From: Paratinospora sagittata
Taxonomy: Eukaryota > Streptophyta > Magnoliopsida > Ranunculales > Menispermaceae
Reading direction: 5' to 3'
Length of the DNA: 64,000 nucleotides
NCBI GenBank assembly: GCA_035771175.1
Contig: JAYMFD010001170.1
Coordinates: forward strand, 1-64,000
Under the pieces are notes generated by a model, which was not told the DNA's origin, made no database searches, and worked only from the letters and a program-made list of their open reading frames with translations. A program made the position numbers and the translations under genes. The stretch's first letter is position 1; the number at the start of each line of letters is the position of its first letter. Below, in pieces: positions 10,376 through 23,331 of the stretch.

Positions 10376-12966
10376 CACGTCTTAGACTAAAATCTTATAT
10401 TTCTAACGAGAAAAATGTGGGCACTTCTGCTTGCTCGATTTTCTATTCCTTCACAGTTTTGCCAGGTTATCTTAATTGAAATATTCTCTAGTAACACCTA
10501 GATGATTCCCATTGTCTCGCACGCCCAAAAAACTTTAGATTGAACAATGTTTTGAATTCAAATCATTTTGTAGTACTCTTGCTCTTTAACATTCAACTTC
10601 AAATTTTATAAAACACTCATTCTCTGATTTTAAAAAATACAACACGCACGATATTTGCAAGTTAGATTGAGATTTTCGAAGAGTTTTTCAAGAGAAGAAA
10701 GTAATGATTCTTGCCTTTGCAAAAAAAGGATTCGAATTGAATCAAAATTGCAATCTGTCTTGATGTTCAGCTAGTTCTTCATTTTATCCCTTGTGTGCTA
10801 AGATTTGCAGAGGCTATCCATTGTTTAAAACTCTAAGTATATGAAGTTGTCTCGGTAGGATAACACATCAAAAAGGAACACATCACCTGTTTTCATCAAG
10901 AACACATCAAACAATAGCTTTCGAATTCTACAAAGATCAAGCTCGAAGAACGAAGACATATCTCATGTCTAATGCATTAGTTTGATTTCTGGTGTGTAGG
11001 GTAACCCCTCGATCAATCTCAGCACTAAAACTCTGAAAATTGCAAAGTCTTCAAAATCACTTTCGATATAGTATTTCATTTTGAAAAAAATGTTTTCTGA
11101 AAGGTTTTAATCATAATTTTAATGAGTTTTGAATTATTTAAAAGTGTTTATTCTTATATCAAAGTGTTTTGAGTCAATGAAATGGTTCTTTAGTGTCAAA
11201 ATATTAATTTTTCAAAAATAAGGCTATCCAACAATTGGCACGTCTTAGACTAAAATCTGATATTTCTAACGAGAAAAATGTGGGCACTTCTGCTTGCTCG
11301 ATTTTCTATTCCTTCACAGTTTTGCCAGGTTATCTTAATTGAAATATTCTCTAGTAACACCTAGATGATTCCCATTGTCTCGCACGCCCAAAAAACTTTA
11401 GATTGAACAATGTTTTGAATTCAAATCATTTTGTAGTACTCTTGCTCTTTAACATTCAACTTCAAATTTTATAAAACACTCATTCTCTGATTTTAAAAAA
11501 TACAACACGCACGATATTTGCAAGTTAGATTGAGCTTTTCGAAGAGTTTTTCAAGAGAAGAAAGTAATGATTCTTGCCTTTGCAAAAAAAGGCTTCGAAT
11601 TGAACCAAAATTGCAATCTGTCTTGATGTTCAGCTAGTTCTTCATTTTATCCCTTGTGTGCTAAGATTTGCAGAGGCTATCCATTGTTTAAAACTCTAAG
11701 TATATGAAGTTGTCTCGGTAAGATAACACATCAAAAAGGAACACATCACCTGTTTTACATCAAGAACACATCAAACAATAGCATTCGAATTCTACAAAGA
11801 TCAAGCTCGAAGAACGAAGACATATCTCATGTCTAATGCATTAGTTTGATTTCTGGTGTGTAGGGTAACCCCTCGATCAATCTCAGCACTAAAACTCTGA
11901 AAATTGCAAAGTCTTCAAAATCACTTTCGGTGTAGTATTTCATTTTGAAAAAAATGTTTTCTGAAAGGTTTTAATCATAATTTTAATGAGTTTTGAATTA
12001 TTTAAAAGTGTTTAATCTTATATCAAAGTGGTATGAGTCAATGAAATGGTTCTTTAGCGTCAAAATATTAATTTTTCAAAACTAAGGCTATCCAGCAATT
12101 TTCACGTCTTAGACTAAAATCTTATATTTCTAACGAGAAAAATGTGGGCACTTCTGCTTGCTCAATTTTTCTATTCCTTCACAGTTTTGCCTGCTTATCT
12201 TAATTGAAATATTCTCTAGTAACACCTAGATGATTCCCATTGTCTCGCACGCCCAAAAAACTTTAGATTGAACAATGTTTTGAATTCAAATCATTCTGTA
12301 ATACTCTTGCTCTTTAACATTCAACTTCAAATTTTATAAAACACTCATTCTCTGATTTTAAAAAATACAACACGCACGATATTTGCAAGTTAGATTGAGC
12401 TTTTCGAAGAGTTTTTCAAGAGAAGAAAGTAATGATTCTTGCCTTTGCAAAAAAAGGATTCGAATTGAATCAAAATTGCAATCTGTCTTGATGTTCAGCT
12501 AGTTCTTCATTTTATCCCTTGTGTGCTAAGATTTGCAGAGGCTATCCATTGTTTAAAACTCTAAGTATATGAAGTTGTCTCGGTAAGATAACACATCAAA
12601 AAGGAACACATCACCTGTTTTCATCAAGAACACATCAAACAATAGCTTTCGAATTCTACAAAGATCAAGCTCGAAGAACGAAGACATATCTCATGTCTAA
12701 TGCATTAGTTTGATTTCTGGTGTGTAGGGTAACCCCTCGATCAATCTCAGCACTAAAACTCTGAAAATTGCAAAGTCTTCAAAATCACTTTCGATATAGT
12801 ATTTCATTTTTACAAAAATGTTTTCTGAAAGGTTTTAATCATAATTTTAATGAGTTTTGAATTATTTAAAAGTGTTTATTCTTATATCAAAGTGTTTTGA
12901 GTCAATGAAATGGTTCTTTAGTGTCAAAATCTTAATTTTTCAAAAATAAGGTTATCCAACAATTGG
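10376..12966 (+). repeat. Trimer unit M13-M15
   Basis: This three-monomer unit of 2,591 bp is matched by M16-M18 downstream. M13 and M16 share a Y head with AAGGATTCGA, TTTTCATC and a CAACAATTGG tail on TTTGAAAAAAATG. M14 and M17 share the Y set plus TTAGCGTCAAAA. M15 and M18 share GTAATACTC, GAATC and an X tail. Private changes in this copy are CTCGGTAGG (M13), AAACTAAGG (M14) and GCCTGC and CATTCTGTAA (M15). Confidence 0.65.
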
Positions 12967-15556
12967 CACGTCTTAGACTAAAATCTGATATTTCTAACGA
13001 GAAAAATGTGGGCACTTCTGCTTGCTCGATTTTCTATTCCTTCACAGTTTTGCCAGGTTATCTTAATTGAAATATTCTCTAGTAACACCTAGATGATTCC
13101 CATTGTCTCGCACGCCCAAAAAACTTTAGATTGAACAATGTTTTGAATTCAAATTATTTTGTAGTACTCTTGCTCTTTAACATTCAACTTCAAATTTTAT
13201 AAAACACTCATTCTCTGATTTTAAAAAATACAACACGCACGATATTTGCAAGTTAGATTGAGCTTTTCGAAGAGTTTTTCAAGAGAAGAAAGTAATGATT
13301 CTTGCCTTTGCAAAAAAAGGATTCGAATTGAACCAAAATTGCAATCTGTCTTGATGTTCAGCTAGTTCTTCATTTTATCCCTTGTGTGCTAAGATTTGCA
13401 GAGGCTATCCATTGTTTAAAACTCTAAGTATATGAAGTTGTCTCGGTAAGATAACACATCAAAAAGGACCACATCACCTGTTTTCATCAAGAACACATCA
13501 AACAATAGCTTTCGAATTCTACAAAGATCAAGCTCGAAGAACGAAGACATATCTCATGTCTAATGCATTAGTTTGATTTCTGGTGTGTAGGGTAACCCCT
13601 CGATCAATCTCAGCACTAAAACTCTGAAAATTGCAAAGTCTTCAAAATCACTTTCGATATAGTATTTCATTTTGAAAAAAATGTTTTCTGAAAGGTTTTA
13701 ATCATAATTTTAATGAGTTTTGAATTATTTAAAAGTGTTTATTCTTATATCAAAGTGTTTTGAGTCAATGAAATGGTTCTTTAGTGTCAAAATATTAATT
13801 TTTCAAAAATAAGGCTATCCAACAATTGGCACGTCTTAGACTAAAATCTGATATTTCTAACGAGAAAAATGTGGGCACTTCTGCTTGCTCGATTTTCTAT
13901 TCCTTCACAGTTTTGCCAGGTTATCTTAATTGAAATATTCTCTAGTAACACCTAGATGATTCCCATTGTCTCGCACGCCCAAAAAACTTTAGATTGAACA
14001 ATGTTTTGAATTCAAATCATTTTGTAGTACTCTTGCTCTTTAACATTCAACTTCAAATTTTATAAAACACTCATTCTCTGATTTTAAAAAATACAACACG
14101 CACGATATTTGCAAGTTAGATTGAGCTTTTCGAAGAGTTTTTCAAGAGAAGAAAGTAATGATTCTTGCCTTTGCAAAAAAAGGCTTCGAATTGAACCAAA
14201 ATTGCAATCTGTCTTGATGTTCAGCTAGTTCTTCATTTTATCCCTTGTGTGCTAAGATTTGCAGAGGCTATCCATTGTTTAAAACTCTAAGTATATGAAG
14301 TTGTCTCGGTAAGATAACACATCAAAAAGGAACACATCACCTGTTTTACATCAAGAACACATTAAACAATAGCATTCGAATTCTACAAAGATCAAGCTCG
14401 AAGAACGAAGACATATCTCATGTCTAATGCATTAGTTTGATTTCTGGTGTGTAGGGTAACCCCTCGATCAATCTCAGCACTAAAACTCTGAAAATTGCAA
14501 AGTCTTCAAAATCACTTTCGGTGTAGTATTTCATTTTGAAAAAAATGTTTTCTGAAAGGTTTTAATCATAATTTTAATGAGTTTTGAATTATTTAAAATT
14601 GTTTAATCTTATATCAAAGTGGTATGAGTCAATGAAATGGTCCTTAGCGTCAAAATATTAATTTTTCAAAAATAAGGCTATCCAGCAATTTTCACGTCTT
14701 AGACTAAAATCTTATATTTCTAACGAGAAAAATGTGGGCACTTCTGCTTGCTCAATTTTTCTATTCCTTCACAGTTTTGCCTGGTTATCTTAATTGAAAT
14801 ATTCTCTAGTAAAACCTAGATGATTCCCATTGTCTCGCACGCCCAAAAAACTTTAGATTGAACAATGTTTTGAATTCAAATCATTTTGTAATACTCTTGC
14901 TCTTTAACATTCAACTTCAAATTTTATAAAACACTCATTCTCTGATTTTAAAAAATACAACACGCACGATATTTGCAAGTTAGATTGAGCATTTCGAAAA
15001 GTTTTTCAAGAGAAGAAAGTAATGATTCTTGCCTTTGCAAAAAAAGGCTTCGAATTGAATCAAAATTGCAATCTGTCTTGATGTTCAGCTAGTTCTTCAT
15101 TTTATCCCTTGTGTGCTAAGATTTGCAGAGGCTATCCATTGTTTAAAACTCTAAGTATATGAAGTTGTCTCGGTAAGATAACACATCAAAAAGGAACACA
15201 TCACCTGTTTTCATCAAGAACACATCAAACAATAGCTTTCGAATTCTACAAAGATCAAGCTCGAAGAACGAAGACATATCTCATGTCTAATGCATTAGTT
15301 TGATTTCTGGTGTGTAGGGTAACCCCTCGATCAATCTCAGCACTAAAACTCTGAAAATTGCAAAGTCTTCAAAATAACTTTCGATATAGTATTTCATTTT
15401 TACAAAAATGTTTTCTGAAAGGTTTTAATCATAATTTTAATGAGTTTTGAATTATTTAAAAGTGTTTATTCTTATATCAAAGTGTTTTGAGTCAATGAAA
15501 TGGTTCTTTAGTGTCAAAATATTAATTTTTCAAAAATAAGGTTATCCAACAATTGG
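12967..15556 (+). repeat. Trimer unit M16-M18, copy of M13-M15
   Basis: Spaced 2,590-2,591 bp from M13-M15 monomer by monomer, with the same order of alleles. Private changes are AAATTATTTTG and AAGGACCAC (M16), ACATTAAAC and GGTCCTTAGCG (M17), and AGTAAAACCTAG and GCATTTCGAAAAG (M18). Divergence is visible, so the duplication is older than the 2,592-bp trimers at 26-31 kb. Confidence 0.6.
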
Positions 15557-17283
15557 CACGTCTTAGACTAAAATCTGATATTTCTAACGAGAAAAATGTG
15601 GGCACTTCTGCTTGCTCGATTTTCTATTCCTTCACAGTTTTGCCAGGTTATCTTAATCGAAATATTCTCTAGTAACACCTAGATGATTCCCATTGTCTCG
15701 CACGCCAAAAAACTTTAGATTGAACAATGCTTTGAATTCAAATCATTTTGTAGTACTCTTGCTCTTTAACATTCAACTTCAAATTTTATAAAACACTCAT
15801 TCTCTGATTTTAAAAAATACAACACGCACGATATTTGCAAGTTAGATTGAGGTTTTCGAAGAGTTTTTCAAGAGAAGAAAGTAATGATTCTTGCCTTTGC
15901 AAAAAAAGGCTTCGAATTGAACCAAAATTGCAATCTGTCTTGATGTTCAGCTAGTTCTTCATTTTATCCCTTGTGTGCTAAGATTTGCAGAGGCTATCCA
16001 TTGTTTAAAACTCTAAGTATATGAAGTTGTCTCGGTAAGATAACACATCAAAAAGGAACACATCACCTGTTTTACATCAAGAACACATCAAACAATAGCA
16101 TTCGAATTCTACAAAGATCAAGCTCGAAGAACGAAGACATATCTCATGTCTAATGCATTAGTTTGATTTCTGGTGTGTAGGGTAACCCCTCGATCAATCT
16201 CAGCACTAAAACTCTGAAAATTGCAAAGTCTTCAAAATCACTTTCGGTGTAGTATTTCATTTTGAAAAAAATGTTTTCTGAAAGGTTTTAATCATAATTT
16301 TAATGAGTTTTGAATTATTTAAAAGTGTTTAATCTTATATCAAAGTGGTATGAGTCAATGAAATGGTTCTTTAGCGTCAAAATATTAATTTTTCAAAAAT
16401 AAGGCTATCCAGCAATTTTCACGTCTTAGACTAAAATCTTATATTTCTAACGAGAAAAATGTGGGCACTTCTGCTTGCTCAATTTTTCTATTCCTTCACA
16501 GTTTTGCCTGGTTATCTTAATTGAAAAATTCTCTAGTAAAACCTAGATGATTCCCATTGTCTCGCACGCCCAAAAAACTTTAGATTGAACAATGTTTTGA
16601 ATTCAAATCATTTTGTAATACTCTTGCTCTTTAACATTCAACTTCAAATTTTATAAAACACTCATTCTCTGATTTTAAAAAATACAACACGCACGATATT
16701 TGCAAGTTAGATTGAGCTTTTCGATAATTTTTTCAAGAGAAGAAAGTAATGATTCTTGCCTTTGCAAAAAAAGGCTTCGAATTGAATCAAAATTGCAATC
16801 TGTCTTGATGTTCAGCTAGTACTTCATTTTATCCCTTGTGTGCTAAGATTTGCAGAGGCTATCCATTGTTTAAAACTCTAAGTATATGAAGTTGTCTCGG
16901 TAAGATAACACATCAAAAAGGAACACATCACCTGTTTTCATCAAGAACACATCAAACAATAGCTTTCGAATTCTACAAAGATCAAGCTCGAAGAACGAAG
17001 ACATATCTCATGTCTAATGCATTAGTTCGATTTCTGGTGTGTAGGGTAACCCCTCGATCAATCTCAGCACTAAAACTCTGAAAATTGCAAAGTCTTCAAA
17101 ATAACTTTCGATATAGTATTTCATTTTTACAAAAATGTTTTCTGAAACGTTTTAATCATAATTTTAATGAGTTTTGAATTATTTAAGAGTGTTTATTCTT
17201 ATATCAAAGTGTTTTGAGTCAATGAAATGGTTCTTTAGTGTCAAAATATTAATTTTTCAAAAATAAGGTTATCCAACAATTGG
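13830..17283 (+). repeat. Two tandem dimers M17-M18 and M19-M20
   Basis: Spacing is 1,727 bp for both members (13830 to 15557, 14693 to 16420). M17 and M19 share TTAGCGTC. M18 and M20 share AGTAAAACCTAG, GTAATACTC, GAATC and AATAACTTTCG. M19 and M20 then gained many private changes (CTTAATCGAAA, CACGCCAAAAAAC, AATGCTTTG, GAGGTTTTCG; TTGAAAAATTC, TCGATAATTTTTT, TAGTTCGATT, TGAAACGTTTT, TTTAAGAGTG). Confidence 0.65.
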
Positions 17284-18148
17284 CACGTCTTAGACTAAAA
17301 TCTGATATTTCTAACGAGAAAAATGTGGGCACTTCTGCTTGCTCGATTTTCTATTCCTTCACAGTTTTGCCAGGTTATCTTAATTGAAATATTCTCTAGT
17401 AACACCTAGATGATTCCTATTGTCTCGCACGCCCAAAAAACTTTAGATTGAACAATGTTTTGAATTCAAATCATTTTGTAGTACTCTTGCTCTTTAACAT
17501 TCAACTTCAAATTTTATAAAACACTCATTCTCTGATTTTAAAAAATACAACACGCACGATATTTGCGAGTTAGATTGAGCTTTCCGAAGAGTTTTTCAAG
17601 AGAAGAAAGTAATGATTCTTGCCTTTGCAAAAAAAAGGCTTCGAATTGAACCAAAATTGCAATCTGTCTTGATGTTCAGCTAGTTCTTCATTTTATCCCT
17701 TGTGTGCTAAGATTTGCAGAGGCTATCCATTGTTTAAAACTCTAAGTAAATGAAGTGGTCTCGGTAAGATAAGACATCAAAAATGAACACATCACCTGTT
17801 TTGCATCAAGAACCCATCAAACAATAGCATTCGAATTCTACAAAGATCAAGCTCGAAGAACGAAGACATATCTCATGTCTAATGCGTTAGTTTGATTTCT
17901 GGTGTGTAGGGTAACCCCTCGATCAATCTCAGCACTAAAACTCTGAAAATTGCAAAGTCTTCAAAATCACTTTCGGTGTAGTATTTCATTTTGAAAAAAA
18001 TGTTTTCTGAAAGGTTTTAATCATAATTTTAATGAGTTTTGAATTATTTAAAAGTGTTTAATCTTATATCAAAGTGGTATGAGTCAATGAAATGGTTCTT
18101 TAGTGTCAAAATATTAATTTTTCAAAAATAAGGCTATCCAGCAATTTT
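17284..18148 (+). repeat. Rare-class monomer M21
   Basis: The fourth member of the rare class: CTTTCCGAAG, AAGTAAATGAAG, GTGGTCTCGG, AAAAATGAAC, TTTTGCATC and AAGAACCC. It has AGCATTCG rather than AGCTTTCG. Private changes are GATTCCTATT, GCGAGTTAG, ATAAGACATC and AATGCGTTAG. It is 865 bp. Confidence 0.8.
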
Positions 18149-21100
18149 CACGTCTTAGACTAAAATCTTATATTTCTAACGAGAAAAATGTGGGCACTTC
18201 TGCTTGCTCAATTTTTCTATTCCTTCACAGTTTTGCCTGGTTATCTTAATTGAAATATTCTCTAGTAACACCTAGATGATTCCCATTGTCTCGCACGCCC
18301 AAAAAACTTTAGATTGAACAATGTTTTGAATTCAAATCATTTTGTAGTACTCTTGCTCTTTAACATTCAACTTCAAATTTTATAAAACACTCATTCTCTG
18401 ATTTTAAAAAATACAACACGCACGATATTTGCAAGTTAGATTGAGCTTTTCGAAGAGTTTTTCAAGAGAAGAAAGTAATGATTCTTGCCTTTGCAAAAAA
18501 AGGCTTCGAATTGAACCAAAATTGCAATCTGTCTTGATGTTCAGCTAGTTCTTCATTTTATCCCTTGTGTGCTAAGATTTGCAGAGGCTATCCATTGTTT
18601 AAAACTCTAAGTATATGAAGTTGTCTCGGTAAGATAACACATCAAAAAGGAACACATCACCTGTTTTCATCAAGAACACATCAAACAATAGCATTCGAAT
18701 TCTACAAAGATCAAGCTCGAAGAACGAAGACATATCTCATGTCTAATGCATTAGTTTGATTTCTGGTGTGTAGGGTAACCCCTCGATCAATCTCAGCACT
18801 AAAACTCTGAAAATTGCAAAGTCTTTAAAATCACTTTCGGTGTAGTATTTCATTTTGAAAAAAATGTTTTCTGAAAGGTTTTAATCATAATTTTAATGAC
18901 TTTTGAATTATTTAAAAGTGTTTAATCTTATATCAAAGTGGTATGAGTCAATGAAATGGTTCTTTAGTGTCAAAATATTAATTTTTCAAAAATAAGGCTA
19001 TCCAGCAATTTTCACGTCTTAGACTAAAATCTTATATTTCTAACGAGAAAAATGTGGGCACTTCTGCTTGCTCAATTTTTCTATTCCTTCACAGTTTTGC
19101 CTGGTTATCTTAATTGAAATATTCTCTAGTAACACCTAGATGATTCCCATTGTCTCGCACGCCCAAAAAACTTTAGATTGAACAATGTTTTGAATTCAGA
19201 TCATTTTGTAGTACTCTTGCTCTTTAACATTCAACTTCAAATTTTATAAAACACTCATTCTCTGATTTTAAAAAATACAACACGCACGATATTTGCAAGT
19301 TAGATTGAGCTTTTCGAAGAGTTTTTCATGAGAAGAAAGTAATGATTCTTGCCTTTGCAAAAAAGGCTTCGAATTGAATCAAAATTGCAATCTGTCTTGA
19401 TGTTCAGCTAGTTCTTCATTTTATCCCTTGTGTGCGAAGATTTGCAGAGGCTATCCATTGTTTAAAACTCTAAGTATATGAAGTTGTCTCGGTAAGATAA
19501 CACATCAAAAAGGAACACATCACCTGTTTTCATCAAGAACACATCAAACAATAGCTTTCGAATTCTACAAAGATCAAGCTCGAAGAACGAAGACATATCT
19601 CATGTCTAATGCCTTAGTTTGATTTCTGGTGTGTAGGGTAACCCCTCGATCAATCTCCGCACTAAAACTCTGAAAATTGCAAAGTCTTCAAAATAACTTT
19701 CGGTATAGTATTTCATTTTTACAAAAATGTTTTCTGAAAGGTTTTAATCATAATTTTAATGAGTTTTGAATTATTTAAAAGTGTTTAATCTTATATCAAA
19801 GTGTTTTGAGTCAGTGAAATGGTTCTTTAGTGTCAAAATATTAATTTTTCAAAAATAAGGCTATCCAACAATTGGCACGTCTTAGACTAAAATCTGATAT
19901 TTCTAACGAGAAAAATGTGGGCACTTCTGCTTGCTCGATTTTCTATTCCTTCACAGTTTTGCCAGGTTATCTTAATTGAAATATTCTCTAGTAACACCTA
20001 GATGATTCCCATTGTCTCGCACGCCCAAAAAACTTTAGATTGAACAATGTTTTGAATTCAAATCATTTTGTAGTACTCTTGCTCTTTAACATTCAACTTC
20101 AAATTTTATAAAACACTCATTCTCTGATTTTAAAAAATACAACACGCACGATATTTGCAAGTTAGATTGAGCTTTTCGAAGAGTTTTTCAAGAGAAGAAA
20201 GTAATGATTCTTGCCTTTGCAAAAAAAGGCTTCGAATTGAACCAAAATTGCAATCTGTCTTGATGTTCAGCTAGTTCTTCATTTTATCCCTTGTGTGCTA
20301 AGATTTGCAGAGGCTATCCATTGTTTAAAACTCTAAGTATATGAAGTTGTCTCGGTAAGATAACACATCAAAAAGGAACACATCACCTGTTTCACATCAA
20401 GAACACATCAAACAATAGCATTCGAATTCTACAAAGATCAAGCTCGAAGAACGAAGACATATCTCATGTCTAATGCATTAGTTTGATTTCTGGTATGTAG
20501 GGTAACCCCTCGATCAATCTCAGCACTAAAACTCTGAAAATTGCAAAGTCTTCAAAATCACTTTCGGTGTAGTATTTCATTTTGAAAAAAATGTTTTCTG
20601 AAAGGTTTTAATCATAATTTTAATGAGTTTTGAATTATTTAAAAGTGTTTAATCTTATATCAAAGTGGTATGAGTCAATGAAATGGTTCTTTAGTGTCAA
20701 AATATTAATTTTTCAAAAATAAGGCTATCCAGCAATTTTCACGTCTTAGACTAAAATCTTATATTTCTAACGAGAAAAATGTGGGCACTTCTGCTTGCTC
20801 AATTTTTCTATTCCTTCACAGTTTTGCCTGGTTATCTTAATTGAAATATTCTCTAGTAACACCTAGATGATTCCCATTGTCTCGCACGCCCAAAAAACTT
20901 TAGATTGAACAATGTTTTGAATTCAAATCATTTTGTAGTACTCTTGCTCTTTAACATTCAACTTCAAATTTTATAAAACAGTCATTCTCTGATTTTAAAA
21001 AATACAACACGCACGATATTTGCAAGTTAGATTGAGCTTTTCAAAGAGTTTTTCAAGAGAAGAAAGTAATGATTCTTGCCTTTGCAAAAAAAGGCTTCGA

Positions 21101-21603
21101 ATTGAATCAAAATTGCAATCTGTCTTGATGTTCAGCTAGTTCTTCATTTTATCCCTTGTGTGCTAAGATTTGCAGAGGCTATCCATTGTTTAAAACTCTA
21201 AGTATATGAAGTTGTCTCGGTAAGATAACACATCAAAAAGGAACACATCACCTGTTTTCATCAAGAACACATCAAACAATAGCTTTCGAATTCTACAAAG
21301 ATCAAGCTCGAAGAACGAAGACATATCTCATGTCTAATGCATTAGTTTGATTTCTGGTGTGTAGGGTAACCCCTCGATCAATCTCAGCACTAAAACTCTG
21401 AATATTGCAAAGTCTTCAAAATCACTTTCGATATAGTATTTCATTTTGAAAAAAAATGTTTTCTGAAAGGTTTTAATCATAATTTTAATGAGTTTGAATT
21501 ATTTAAAAGTGTTTATTCTTATATCAAAGTGTTTTGAGTCAATGAAATGGTTCTTTAGTGTCAAAATATTAATTTTTCAAAAATAAGGCTATCCAACAAT
21601 TGG
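18149..21603 (+). repeat. Monomers M22-M25, irregular X/Y succession
   Basis: M22 and M23 both have X heads, so the strict alternation is broken here. M22 has GTCTTTAAAATC and AATGACTTTTG. M23 has CATGAGAAG, GTGCGAAG, ATGCCTTAG, CTCCGCAC, a mixed CGGTATAG and a short hairpin loop. M24 carries TTTCACATC and GGTATGTAGGG, alleles seen again at M31 and M34. M25 carries TTTTCAAAGAG, seen again at M34 and M37, plus private ACAGTCATT, GAATATTGC and GAGTTTGAATT. Confidence 0.65.
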
Positions 21604-23331
21604 CACGTCTTAGACTAAAATCTGATATTTCTAACGAGAAAAATGTGGGCACTTCTGCTTGCTCGATTTTCTATTCCTTCACAGTTTTGCCAGGTTATCT
21701 TAATTGAAATATTCTCTAGTAACACCTAGATGATTCCCATTGTCTCGCACGCCCAAAAAACTTTAGATTGAACAATGTTTTGAATTCAAATCATTTTGTA
21801 GTACTCTTGCTCTTTAACCTTCAACTTCAAATTTTATAAAACACTTATTCTCTGATTTTCAAAAATACAACACGGACGATATTTGCAGGTTAGATTGAGC
21901 TTTTCGAAGAGTTTTTCAAGAGAAGAAAGTAATGATTCTTGCCTTTGCAAAAAAAGGCTTCGAATTGAATCAAAATTGCAATCTGTCTTGATGTTCAGCT
22001 AGTTCTTCATTTTATCCCTTGTGTGCTAAGATTTGCAGAGGCTATCCATTGTTTAAAACTCTAAGTATATGAAGTTGTCTCGGTAAGATAACACATCAAA
22101 AAGGAACACATCACCTGTTTTACATCAAGAACACATCAAACAATAGCATTCAAATTCTACAAAGATCAAGCTCGAAGAACGAAGACATATCTCATGTCTA
22201 ATGCATTAGTTTGATTTCTGATGTGTAGGGTAACCCCTCGATCAATCTCAGCACTAAAACTCTGAAAATTGCAAAGTCTTCAAAATCACTTTCGGTGTAG
22301 TATTTCATTTTGAAAAAAATTATTTTCTGAAAGGTTTTAATCATAATTTTAATGAGTTTTCAATTAGTTAAAAGTGTTTAATCTTATATCAAAGTGGTAT
22401 GAGTCAATGAAATGGTTATTTAGTGTCAAAATATTAATTTTTCAAAAATAAGGCTATCCAGCAATTTTCACGTCTTAGACTAAAATCTAATATTTCTAAC
22501 GAGAAAAATGTGGGCACTTCTGCTTGCTCAATTTTTCTATTCCTTCACAGTTTTGCCTGGTTATCTTAATTGAAATATTCTCTAGTAACACCTAGACGAT
22601 TCCCATTGTCTCGCACGCCCAAAAAACTTTAGATTGAACAATGTTTTGAATTCAAATCATTTTGTAATACTCTTGCTCTTTAACATTCAACTTCAAATTT
22701 TATAAAACACTCATTCTCTGATTTTAAAAAATACAACACGCACGATATTTGCAAGTTAGATTGAGCTTTTCGAAGAGTTTTTCAAGAGAAGAATGTAATG
22801 ATTCTTGCCTTTGCGAAAAAAGGCTTCGAATTGAATCAAAATTGCAATCTGTCTTGATGTTCAGCTAGTTCTTCATTTTATCCCTTGTGTGCTAAGATTT
22901 GCAGAGGCTATCCATTGTTTAAAACTCTAAGTATATGAAGTTGTCTCGGTAAGATAACACATCAAAAAGGAACACATCACCTGTTTTCATCAAGAACACA
23001 TCAAACAATAGCTTTCGAATTCTACAAAGATCAAGCTCGAAGAATGAAGACATATCTCATGTCTAATGCATTAGTTTGATTTCTGGTGTGTAGGGTAACC
23101 CCTCGATCAATCTCAGCACTAAAACTCTGAAAATTGCAAAGTCTTCAAAATAACTTTCGATATAGTATTCATTTTTACAAAAATGTTTTCTGAAAGGTTT
23201 TAATCATAATTTTAATGAGTTTTGAATTATTTAAAAGTGTTTATTCTTATATCAAAGTGTTTTGAGTCAATGAAATGGTTCTTTAGTGTCAAAATATTAA
23301 TTTTTCAAAAATAAGGCTATCCAACAATTGG
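21604..23331 (+). repeat. Monomers M26-M27, first P-like tail
   Basis: M26 is the first copy with AAAAAATTATTTTC and TTCAATTAGTT, alleles typical of the P class in the right zone. It also has CACGGACG, GCAGGTTAG, CATTCAAATTC and CTGATGTAGGG. M27 follows with the head allele ATCTAATATTT, GAATGTAATG, GCGAAAAAAGG and a one-base loss giving TAGTATTCATT. GAATGTAATG and GCGAAAAAAGG recur in M32 and M35. Confidence 0.65.
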
